From: Euryarchaeota archaeon UBA19
GTDB lineage: Archaea > Thermoplasmatota > Poseidoniia > Poseidoniales > Thalassarchaeaceae
NCBI GenBank assembly: GCA_002502175.1
Contig: DAPQ01000048.1
Location: 1 to 13,322 of the forward strand
Length of the DNA: 13,322 nucleotides
Direction of reading: 5' to 3'
Below are positions 7,009-13,322 of this stretch, piece by piece (within the stretch, counting starts at the first letter, position 1; every line of letters starts with the position of its first letter). The position numbers and the translations under genes were made by a program. The notes under the pieces are model-generated. The model saw only the letters and a list, made by a program, of their open reading frames with translations. It searched no databases and was not told the DNA's origin.

Positions 7009-8394
7009 ATGAGTGGAAAAGAGTACCGAACCATTACTGACGTCAAGGGACCTTTGGTGTTCCTAAACAAAACTGAACCGGTTGCATACGGTGAAATTGT
7101 CCAATTGAGACTAACCGATGGGACCATGAAGAACGGGCAAGTTCTCGATACCTCCGATGACCAAGTTATCGTGCAGGTTTTCGAAGGAACATCCTCGGTT
7201 GATCGACAAACAGGTGTTAAGTTCCTAGGAGATGTATTCCGCCTACCAGTTAGCAAGGATCTCGTCGGCCGTATTCTAGACGGTGCCGGCCGACCTCGTG
7301 ATGGCGGACCAGCAATCGTACCTGACGAAATGGCTGACATCATCGGAGCTGCAATCAACCCCTACTCCCGTGAAAGTCCAGAGTCTTTCATTCAGACAGG
7401 AATTTCTGCAATCGATGCATGTACATCTCTTGTTAGAGGACAAAAACTGCCAATCTTCAGTGCTGCAGGTCTTCCTCACAACGATATCGCACTTCAGATT
7501 GCTAGGCAAGCAAAGCTTGTCGGAAGCGATGACGATTTCGTCGTAGTTTTCTGTGCTATGGGTATCACAGCGGAGGAATACAACTTCTTCGTTCACGATC
7601 TAGAAAGAACTGGTGCATTGGAGAACTCCGTTCTGTTCGTCAACCTAGCTGACGACCCAGCGGTCGAGCGTCTGATTACACCACGTCTAGCACTAACTGC
7701 TGCTGAGTATCTTGCTTTCGAGCATGACTACCACGTACTGGTTATCTACACTGACATGACAAACTACTGTGAGTCTCTGCGACAAATCGGTGCTGCTCGT
7801 GAAGAAGTACCTGGACGACGTGGTTACCCAGGATACATGTACACTGACTTGGCTATGCTTTACGAGCGTGCAGGTCTGGTTAAGGGCAAGAAGGGAAGTA
7901 TCACACAATTCCCTATCCTAACCATGCCTGGTGACGATATTACTCACCCAATTCCTGACCTTTCAGGATATATTACAGAGGGTCAGATTGTTATTTCCCG
8001 TGAATTGCACCAGAAGGGTATCTACCCACCAATTAACGTTCTACCATCGCTAAGTCGACTGATGAACGCTGGTATTGGCGATGGTAAGACTCGTGAAGAT
8101 CACAAGTCGGTATCCGACCAGTTGTATGCTGCTTACGCTCAAGGTAGAGAATTGCGTGGTCTGGTTGCTATTGTCGGTGAAGATGCATTGAACGAGCGTG
8201 ACCTTCAGTTACTGAAGTTCGCTGATATTTTCGAAAATGAGTTCTTGCGACAGAGCCGTGACGAAGATCGTTCAATCGGTGAAGGAACTCTAGACCTTGC
8301 ATGGAATCTTCTAACCAACATCGATACGAAGTATCTCGTTCGATTAGACCAGAAGTGGATTGACAAGTATCACCCAACCGAAAAGAAGGAGTGA
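7009..8394 (+). CDS. atpB: A-type ATP synthase non-catalytic subunit B
   Basis: This 461-residue protein alternates with subunit A in the A3B3 head. It starts with the beta-barrel segment YRTITDVKGPLVFLN. The P-loop position is degenerate (QKLPIFSAAGLPHN at 145-158, lacking GKT), as expected for the non-catalytic subunit. The segment LPSLSRLMNAGIG carries Arg350, the arginine contributed to the neighbouring catalytic site. PGRRGYPGYMYTDLAMLYERAG and the PILTMPGDDITHPIPDLSGYITEGQ segment are hallmark B sequences. GAGGAGGG at 6995-7002 precedes the ATG at 7009; another ATG at 7005 is out of frame and stops quickly. Length is standard and nothing is missing. The gap to atpD is 36 bases. Confidence 0.97.
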   Translation: MSGKEYRTITDVKGPLVFLNKTEPVAYGEIVQLRLTDGTMKNGQVLDTSDDQVIVQVFEGTSSVDRQTGVKFLGDVFRLPVSKDLVGRILDGAGRPRDGGPAIVPDEMADIIGAAINPYSRESPESFIQTGISAIDACTSLVRGQKLPIFSAAGLPHNDIALQIARQAKLVGSDDDFVVVFCAMGITAEEYNFFVHDLERTGALENSVLFVNLADDPAVERLITPRLALTAAEYLAFEHDYHVLVIYTDMTNYCESLRQIGAAREEVPGRRGYPGYMYTDLAMLYERAGLVKGKKGSITQFPILTMPGDDITHPIPDLSGYITEGQIVISRELHQKGIYPPINVLPSLSRLMNAGIGDGKTREDHKSVSDQLYAAYAQGRELRGLVAIVGEDALNERDLQLLKFADIFENEFLRQSRDEDRSIGEGTLDLAWNLLTNIDTKYLVRLDQKWIDKYHPTEKKE

Positions 8395-8416
8395 AACTCT
8401 CGAATAACAAGTCGAT

Positions 8417-8425
8417 GAGGAGGTG
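8417..8425 (+). promoter_or_regulatory. Near-perfect ribosome binding site for atpD
   Basis: GAGGAGGTG lies 5 bases before the ATG at 8431. It is the closest match to the 16S rRNA tail in the operon. Confidence 0.7.
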
Positions 8426-8430
8426 TAAAA

Positions 8431-9048
8431 ATGGCATTGGACATTAAACCAACCAGGTCCGAGCTAATCAACCTCAAGCGACGCATCAAGCAGACCTCAA
8501 GTGGATACAATCTACTGAAGATGAAGCGGGACGGTTTATTCCACGAGTTCCGAACTTTGTTGTCTGAGATGATTAGTGCAAGAGAGGAACTCGTCGGTAC
8601 ATATCGAGAAGCTGTAGAAGCCATCAGTTTGGCTAGCGCTATCGAAGGTGGATTAGTTGTGAAGAGTGCAGCAATTGCAAACTCGGCTTCACCGGAAGTA
8701 GAAGTTAGTCGCCGAAACATCATGGGTGTTGTGGTTCCTCAGGTAGAAGGGCAGAATCTGACCTCCACAATCGAAGAGCGTGGAACCGGTCTAATCGGTG
8801 GTTCTCCGTACATAGATGAGGCTGCAGACGCCTATTCTTCGTTAATTGCCAAGATAGTCAAAGCCGCAGAAATGGAGGCTACTCTGAAGCGACTCCTAGA
8901 AGAGATTGAAGCAACCAAGCGCCGTGTAAACGCGCTTGAGTTCAAGGTCATTCCAGAGATGCAAGAAGCTCAGACATTCATCCAACTCAGATTGGAAGAA
9001 ATGGAGCGCGAAGAGACCTTCCGCCTCAAGCGATTCAAGAACAAGTAA
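8431..9048 (+). CDS. atpD: A-type ATP synthase subunit D (central rotor shaft)
   Basis: This 205-residue protein is predicted to be two long helices folding into an antiparallel coiled coil, as in the V/A-type D subunit that turns inside the A3B3 head. The start region KPTRSELINLKRRIKQTSSGYNLLKMKRDGL matches the family signature (PTr..L..Lk..l..a..G..LLK.KRd.L). The C-terminal ATKRRVNALEFKVIPEM segment matches the second signature (kT.rRVNALE..viP). Length is typical. It is the last ATP synthase gene: no further subunit gene follows, so the operon ends H-I-K-E-C-F-A-B-D. Confidence 0.96.
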   Translation: MALDIKPTRSELINLKRRIKQTSSGYNLLKMKRDGLFHEFRTLLSEMISAREELVGTYREAVEAISLASAIEGGLVVKSAAIANSASPEVEVSRRNIMGVVVPQVEGQNLTSTIEERGTGLIGGSPYIDEAADAYSSLIAKIVKAAEMEATLKRLLEEIEATKRRVNALEFKVIPEMQEAQTFIQLRLEEMEREETFRLKRFKNK

Positions 9049-9083
9049 GTCAACCTTGATTACGCGGTTTGATAGGTGGGTGC

Positions 9084-9116
9084 ATGAGTTCGCAACCACC
9101 AAAGGTGGTTGCGTAG
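9084..9116 (+). CDS. Possible ten-codon leader ORF ahead of the pseudoprotease gene
   Basis: ATG at 9084 is preceded by AGGTGG (9075-9080) at suitable spacing. It opens a ten-residue frame (MSSQPPKVVA) that stops with TAG at 9114-9116, one base before the ATG of the next gene at 9118. The coding bases contain the perfect inverted repeat at 9091-9113. Such a mini-ORF could couple translation by opening the hairpin that covers the downstream ribosome binding site. It may also be chance, or the remnant of an older start. No homologue is claimed. Confidence 0.3.
   Translation: MSSQPPKVVA
9091..9113 (+). repeat. Perfect 10-bp inverted repeat (hairpin) just before a start codon
   Basis: CGCAACCACC (9091-9100) and GGTGGTTGCG (9104-9113) are exact reverse complements separated by AAA. 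The right arm includes GGTGG, the likely ribosome binding site for the ATG at 9118, so folding would hide it. No run of T follows, so it does not look like an intrinsic terminator. It lies between the ATP synthase operon and the next gene and could act as a translational switch or an mRNA processing or stabilising stem. Confidence 0.7.
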
Positions 9117-9117
9117 T

Positions 9118-11562
9118 ATGTCAGAAGCCGAGCCAATCGTACTTGATCACTCGGCTTGGACTCAACAAGATTTGTTGCTCCACATCATCCATCGCTACTT
9201 CGATTTAGGCAATGAAGCGATGGCCGGGCAGGCTTGGGAAGTACGAGCAAAAAGTGGAAGGAGTGACTCCGAGGCGCTAATCCAACTCAACAATGAACTC
9301 GAGCCATTAGGCTACCTTTCGATGCTAGACAGAGGTAATCCTCCAATTCTTAGCATCGCTCATTATCCAGAAGGTCAGCAAGTCATTGCTAATTGGCAAT
9401 TATCTGTTGTTTGGCTGATGATGGCTGGCTTCCTTACCATGATTGGTAGTGCATGGTTGATGCAGTTTGATTCAAGCGCCACCGCCCTAGATTCTAATTT
9501 ACTGCGAGAATCAATGTTTTACATGGCAATTCCAATGATATTCGTCTTGGGATTGGCCAGCGAAATTCGCAGAAGAATCGCCTTACATTATGGTGTCAAA
9601 ATAGGCCATGTTGTGCCAATAGCATTCCCAATTATGGCCGTTAGTTGGCCTTTTGGTTTGGCAGGTGTATTGAGTCAACATAGAGCCGATTTAATCCCAA
9701 TTCCTAATCGAAGGGCTCTTGCAATAATCGAATTAACAGTGCCTATTTTCCTATTCATTGGTGGTAGTTTACTGACCATTATTGGCTTGCATTTGACTCC
9801 ACTTGAACCTCCTGAACTTTACTCTTCACCTATTGGCTTTGAAAATAATATTCTAATCTCAATCTTAACTTTAGATTGGATGGGTGAAGATTTGCTCATT
9901 AAATTACAGTGGATTCACCTAACTGGTCTTGCTGGAATCGGTTTGACTCTAATCGGCTGGACTCTGTTATTGCCGATTCCTGGATTCCCAGGTGACCGAT
10001 TATTACATGCTCTAATCGGCCCTGCTGAGATGTCCGATTCAAATCGCCAAACAGGTATCTTCATCCTAATGCTCGGTGCAATGGTGATGATTTTTGCAAA
10101 TACCGAGTATATGCCTTGGTTGTTGATTGCGGCTCTGGCGGCCATGCGTCGATTCAGTCCAGAAAATTCTCCTCCACCTCTAGTTGTCGACGAATCAATT
10201 ATTCCTTCAAACAAGGAACGCAGTAGGTTCGCAACGCTACTTGTATTCGTTCTGATTATGGGATTCCCTGGATTGAACCCATCCTTCACAATAGACCAAT
10301 GGGATGAGGGCTTGGACACCTCAGGATGGGTTGAGGAAATCGAACTTAATATTTCAGAATCCTACAATCTAACTCTAGAGTTAACCCCCGAAGGAATCAA
10401 TCCGGTTTCCGGATGGATACAGATTAGAATGGAGGGGGAATACTCGCAATTATGGGATATCACCTCATCTCAGTTTAATGAAAATAAAATCTACAGATTT
10501 GATGGAGTAACTCAGAACTCTCCTGATGAATTACGTTTGACAATAATTCCGATGGATATTGCTCAAGACGATGCAACACTTCTCCCTGACGCTTCGATGT
10601 GGTTGAGAATTCTGGTCGATGTAGACGACCATATCAAAGAGCACCTGACTGTTCTTAGGCACGCTGAAACAACTTCTCCAATAGATCCTCTCTGGTTACT
10701 GATTGAGGATACCGAGACTCCAAGAATTTGTATGAGTGTTCAGAAGGTTGATGATAGACCTGCGTCTTTAGTTCTAACAAATCCATTTTGGGAGTTTGAG
10801 AACGACACTAACCTCACTCTCCCAGGCCTTCACGACGTTTGTCTACGAGGTTACGAAGGCGCCTTACAATCATCACAATACAAAGACGAGTTTAGACGGG
10901 TCATGGGTCCTGCCTTGGCATTAGATTTCGAAGACGGTGAGAGGATAACTTGGTGGTTACCAGTGAATGGAACAGAAGCCAAATTACAGATTTCTGATGA
11001 AGGCTGGCAAATACCCGCTTGGTACTCAGCCAACACCGATTATACGATATCTTTCGGCGCTCAAGGCAGTGCATTTTGCCCTTCATCCGAAATAATGCCA
11101 GAGATGGAAATAGGAGATAGTTGGAATTGGACCTTTACCGACCGTTCTTCAATTAGAATTCCAGCCGGCCAATTGGGCTTTGGAACTCTATTCTTCGCCT
11201 CTAATGGCTGGCTAGCCTTCTGTAAGGAAGGAGTTATGTTACGTTCGTATATGATCGTCGAGGGAGATGATGTGATTTTAGACGGAGGAGATATAGGGAT
11301 GCACTTGGCTTTCTCTGAGTACATAATCTCTAATCGCATGAACAAGACAATTCCGATTACCGTAAGTTGGACTGGAGACTCACCGGAAGCAGATGTATGG
11401 AGTGTCTCGATTCAGGACGAAATAGCTCCGAACTCAGATTCCATGATGATTCTAGAGACCGCTGGCACAACCGCTCTCTATCGTGCTGTTTGGGTAACTG
11501 TGGATGATGGTGAAATTACAGTTAACTTAGCCGCTCGTTGTCCGGTTGATGGGTGTGAGTAG
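9118..11562 (+). CDS. Large membrane protein: degenerate site-2-protease (M50)-like core fused to a big outer domain
   Basis: This 814-residue protein has about eight membrane segments between residues 93 and 385, then a 430-residue soluble, strand-rich tail. The membrane part resembles archaeal/EGY-type site-2 proteases. An N-terminal small domain ends LEPLGYLSMLDRG...HYPEGQ. A membrane helix then ends ASEIRRRIALHYGVK where the family has HELGHYxAARRHGV. Next come IPNRRALAI (family PNRRALFDI) and HLTGLAGIGLTLIGWTLLLPIPGFPGD where the family has NLLPxGQLDGGH. Both zinc-binding histidines are lost (Ser148 and Arg152; only Glu149 kept) and the metal-binding Asp position is Pro291, so it should not be a protease. 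The tail holds all six cysteines (538, 575, 654, 702, 808, 813) and all seven N-x-S/T sequons, which suggests an extracytoplasmic domain. Start 9118 is preferred over TTG 9109. Function unknown; homology is by eye. Confidence 0.6.
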   Translation: MSEAEPIVLDHSAWTQQDLLLHIIHRYFDLGNEAMAGQAWEVRAKSGRSDSEALIQLNNELEPLGYLSMLDRGNPPILSIAHYPEGQQVIANWQLSVVWLMMAGFLTMIGSAWLMQFDSSATALDSNLLRESMFYMAIPMIFVLGLASEIRRRIALHYGVKIGHVVPIAFPIMAVSWPFGLAGVLSQHRADLIPIPNRRALAIIELTVPIFLFIGGSLLTIIGLHLTPLEPPELYSSPIGFENNILISILTLDWMGEDLLIKLQWIHLTGLAGIGLTLIGWTLLLPIPGFPGDRLLHALIGPAEMSDSNRQTGIFILMLGAMVMIFANTEYMPWLLIAALAAMRRFSPENSPPPLVVDESIIPSNKERSRFATLLVFVLIMGFPGLNPSFTIDQWDEGLDTSGWVEEIELNISESYNLTLELTPEGINPVSGWIQIRMEGEYSQLWDITSSQFNENKIYRFDGVTQNSPDELRLTIIPMDIAQDDATLLPDASMWLRILVDVDDHIKEHLTVLRHAETTSPIDPLWLLIEDTETPRICMSVQKVDDRPASLVLTNPFWEFENDTNLTLPGLHDVCLRGYEGALQSSQYKDEFRRVMGPALALDFEDGERITWWLPVNGTEAKLQISDEGWQIPAWYSANTDYTISFGAQGSAFCPSSEIMPEMEIGDSWNWTFTDRSSIRIPAGQLGFGTLFFASNGWLAFCKEGVMLRSYMIVEGDDVILDGGDIGMHLAFSEYIISNRMNKTIPITVSWTGDSPEADVWSVSIQDEIAPNSDSMMILETAGTTALYRAVWVTVDDGEITVNLAARCPVDGCE

Positions 11563-12516
11563 ATGCGAATCGCAGTCCTTGGTGTAGGTTCTATCGGTGG
11601 AGTTGTCCTCGGCGCACTTTCCGATACCGATGCAGACCTCGTCGCAGTATCTCGTGGTCAAGCCGCGAGCAATCTCGAAATGATTGGTTTGATTCTTCAC
11701 ACGCCTGAGGGTTCTATCGAGATGATTCCACCAGACCGATTTACTGTTGTAGATAGCCAAGAGGGTCCAATATCTGAACAGATTAGAGGCACTTGCGATG
11801 TTGCAATCATATGTGGCAAGGCCTCCTCGACCTCAGTTTTGGCACAAATTGCTGAAGAAGTGCTAACTCCCATCGGACTTGCAATCAGCATACAGAATGG
11901 ACTTGGTCACACAGAGATGTTAGCCCATCGTTTGGGTAGGGATAGAATTCTTGGAGGCTCGATTACTCATGGTGCTTGGAAGGATGGGGAATCAGGGATT
12001 CATTGGGTTGGTCGAGGTGCCGTAAGAATGGGATACCTCGACGGTGGTGAAGCCTCAAACTCAGCCCTTGGTTTGTTACAAGTATTTGAGGCTGCAAACC
12101 TAAACCCGATTTGGTCTGATGATGTGAAAAATATAGTTTGGAGAAAGTTGTTGTTGAATGCTGCAATCAATCCTGTTTGTGCCATTGCAGGGGTTAGAAA
12201 TGGAGCCCTCCTTGAGGTACCTGAACTCTGGGATCAAGCAATGGCCGCTATGTTAGAAGCAGCAGCAGTGGCCAGAGCCTCTGGAGTTGATTTGGGCGAT
12301 GTGGATTTGGAAGCCCATCTACGAAAGGTGGTTGAGACTACTTCCGAAAATCGCTGCTCGATGTTACAAGATGTGATGGCTGGACGCGCCACAGAAATCG
12401 ATTCGCTTTGCGGCGCTGTTGTAGAAAGAGGAGAGTCTCTTGGAATTCCCACTCCCGCAAATCAATCTCTACATGCATTGGTCAAAGGCATCGAAAGGTC
12501 TGGCGAATTTTCCTGA
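11563..12516 (+). CDS. panE: 2-dehydropantoate 2-reductase (ketopantoate reductase)
   Basis: The protein has 317 residues. It reduces 2-dehydropantoate to pantoate with NAD(P)H, a step toward coenzyme A. It opens with a Rossmann strand and GVGSIG at 7-12. Arg31 after the second strand suggests binding of the NADPH phosphate. Family residues line up well: Asn112 in SIQNGLG, Lys195 in WRKLLLNAAINP (catalytic lysine), Asn199, Ser266 in NRCSMLQD and Glu278 in GRATEID, corresponding to Asn98, Lys176, Asn180, Ser244 and Glu256 of the E. coli enzyme. Length is typical. The ATG follows the previous stop codon directly with no spacer, and only a weak GGTG precedes it, so translation is probably coupled to the upstream membrane-protein gene. 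Paralogues acting on other 2-oxo acids exist, so the exact substrate is likely but not certain. Confidence 0.87.
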   Translation: MRIAVLGVGSIGGVVLGALSDTDADLVAVSRGQAASNLEMIGLILHTPEGSIEMIPPDRFTVVDSQEGPISEQIRGTCDVAIICGKASSTSVLAQIAEEVLTPIGLAISIQNGLGHTEMLAHRLGRDRILGGSITHGAWKDGESGIHWVGRGAVRMGYLDGGEASNSALGLLQVFEAANLNPIWSDDVKNIVWRKLLLNAAINPVCAIAGVRNGALLEVPELWDQAMAAMLEAAAVARASGVDLGDVDLEAHLRKVVETTSENRCSMLQDVMAGRATEIDSLCGAVVERGESLGIPTPANQSLHALVKGIERSGEFS

Positions 12517-13322
12517 TTACTCACAATCGATATTGTAGTGGAGTCCTACGTTTTCCCTTCTAGAAATCGAGGCTTCGATAACCAGTTCAGCGCAAATTAT
12601 CAGATTTCGCAATTCTACCATAGCCTGAGTAGGTTTAGTCGCATGCCAGACAGGAACCACATCGGCTCGGATTTTTGCAATCTTCTCTCTGGCATTTTCT
12701 AAACGAGAATCACTCTTTACCAAACCAACATCGTTTGTCATCATTGTTCTAAGCGACAACAAATCACTTTCGAGGGTTCCGTGGTCTGCTAATTCCTCAA
12801 GTTCTTCCCCTCTCCAATAAATGATATCTTCAACGAGGTCCGGAAGCAATCCATCTTCTGCTCTGGAAATAATTTCAGTAGCCGCTCTCTCAGAGTATAC
12901 CACCGCCTCTAGCAGGGAATTCGAAGCGAGGCGGTTAGCGCCATGAAGTCCGGTTCTAGCAACTTCTCCGACACAGTATAATCCAGGTAGAAGTTGACCT
13001 TCATGCATTGCCCTGCCTTTCTGATCCACCTTAACGCCTCCGACAAGATAGTGAGCGGCAGGGCGTACAGGAATCGGATCAGGTCCTAAGTCGATTCCAT
13101 ATTCAGCCAACTTATTTGCAATCGTTGGGAACTCTTCACGGATCTCCTGTAAATCTAGATGTTCTGTTACCAAAACCACATGAGAATCTCCACTTCGTTT
13201 CAATTCACTATCAGTGGCTCTTGCGACGACATCTCTAGTATCCAATGACCCCTTCTCTGAATATCGGTTCATGTAGGATATTTCAGCAGGGTTGCCTCCA
13301 ACCTCCTTCCATTTTTGGTATT
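12517..13322 (-). CDS. nadB: L-aspartate oxidase, C-terminal part (5' end beyond the right edge)
   Basis: About 268 codons are visible; the N-terminal FAD-binding portion lies outside the window. The frame is open to the edge, so an ATG at 13272 is internal and not the start. The enzyme oxidises L-aspartate to iminoaspartate for NAD synthesis. Recognisable segments are SLDTRDVVARA (equivalent of catalytic Arg290 of E. coli NadB), RPAAHYLVGG (equivalent of His351) and GLHGANRLASNSLLEAVVYSERAA (FAD-binding hallmark). The three-helix C-terminal domain ends VELRNLIICAELVIEASISRRENVGLHYNID, matching the family ending (ELRN...A..i...A..R.ESRG.H...D). That domain and the HGANRLASNS segment also occur in the related succinate dehydrogenase/fumarate reductase flavoproteins, but the overall ending fits NadB best. 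Its stop touches the panE stop. Confidence 0.9.
   Translation of the reverse strand, partial: YQKWKEVGGNPAEISYMNRYSEKGSLDTRDVVARATDSELKRSGDSHVVLVTEHLDLQEIREEFPTIANKLAEYGIDLGPDPIPVRPAAHYLVGGVKVDQKGRAMHEGQLLPGLYCVGEVARTGLHGANRLASNSLLEAVVYSERAATEIISRAEDGLLPDLVEDIIYWRGEELEELADHGTLESDLLSLRTMMTNDVGLVKSDSRLENAREKIAKIRADVVPVWHATKPTQAMVELRNLIICAELVIEASISRRENVGLHYNIDCE

Noticed and set aside
6771..7358. 195-codon open frame on the minus strand
   Set aside because: It is antisense to the well-identified atpA end and atpB start, spans their intergenic gap, and has no recognisable motif.
7441..7482. Lost P-loop in subunit B as a sign of a broken gene
   Set aside because: B subunits of V/A-type enzymes normally lack the Walker lysine; the rest, including Arg350, is intact.
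9091..9113. Perfect hairpin as an intrinsic terminator of the ATP synthase operon
   Set aside because: No T run follows; the stem overlaps a start region and a ribosome binding site, which fits translational control better.
9109..9117. TTG at 9109 as the start of the 814-residue membrane protein
   Set aside because: It lies inside the hairpin arm with the ribosome binding site overlapping it; ATG 9118 has better spacing.
9915..10319. 134-codon minus-strand open frame inside the membrane-protein gene
   Set aside because: It mirrors a coding region with clear membrane helices and shows no motif or independent ribosome binding site.
1..13322. tRNA, rRNA, CRISPR arrays, insertion sequences
   Set aside because: Reading through both strands I saw no cloverleaf, repeat-spacer pattern, transposase motif or paired terminal repeats; coding density leaves almost no room.

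Overview
The window looks like an archaeal chromosome segment, most likely from a marine member of the Thermoplasmatota such as Marine Group II (Poseidoniales). The evidence is a complete archaeal A-type ATP synthase operon in the order H-I-K-E-C-F-A-B-D, strong GGAGG/GGTGA ribosome binding sites, very tight gene packing and moderate GC. The lineage is an inference from gene style and was not tested by a search. No RNA gene, CRISPR array, insertion sequence or phage-like gene was seen.

Left edge (1-458, minus strand): the N-terminal part of a class I SAM-dependent methyltransferase with a UbiE/COQ5-like look. It runs off the window and is transcribed away from the ATP synthase operon. Its start is uncertain and may overlap the first operon gene and the operon promoter.

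ATP synthase operon (430-9048, plus strand): nine genes for a rotary A1Ao enzyme. H and E form the peripheral stalks. I is the membrane stator with the ion half-channels. K is the rotor-ring proteolipid. C is the central-stalk adaptor and D/F the central shaft. A (catalytic) and B (non-catalytic) form the nucleotide-binding head. All key residues inspected are intact. K carries a signal-peptide-like leader, and I has a His/Asp/Glu-rich linker between its soluble and membrane halves.

Downstream genes on the same strand: at 9118-11562 lies an 814-residue membrane protein that I read as a catalytically dead site-2-protease (M50-like) core fused to a large cysteine-containing, sequon-rich domain that is probably outside the cell. 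Its start is preceded by a ten-codon mini-ORF containing a perfect 10-bp hairpin, a possible translational control element. A 2-dehydropantoate 2-reductase gene (coenzyme A pathway) follows with no gap.

Right edge (12517-13322, minus strand): the C-terminal part of an L-aspartate oxidase gene (NAD biosynthesis). It converges on the reductase gene with zero bases between the two stop codons. The most unusual content is the pseudoprotease fusion and the small leader element in front of it.
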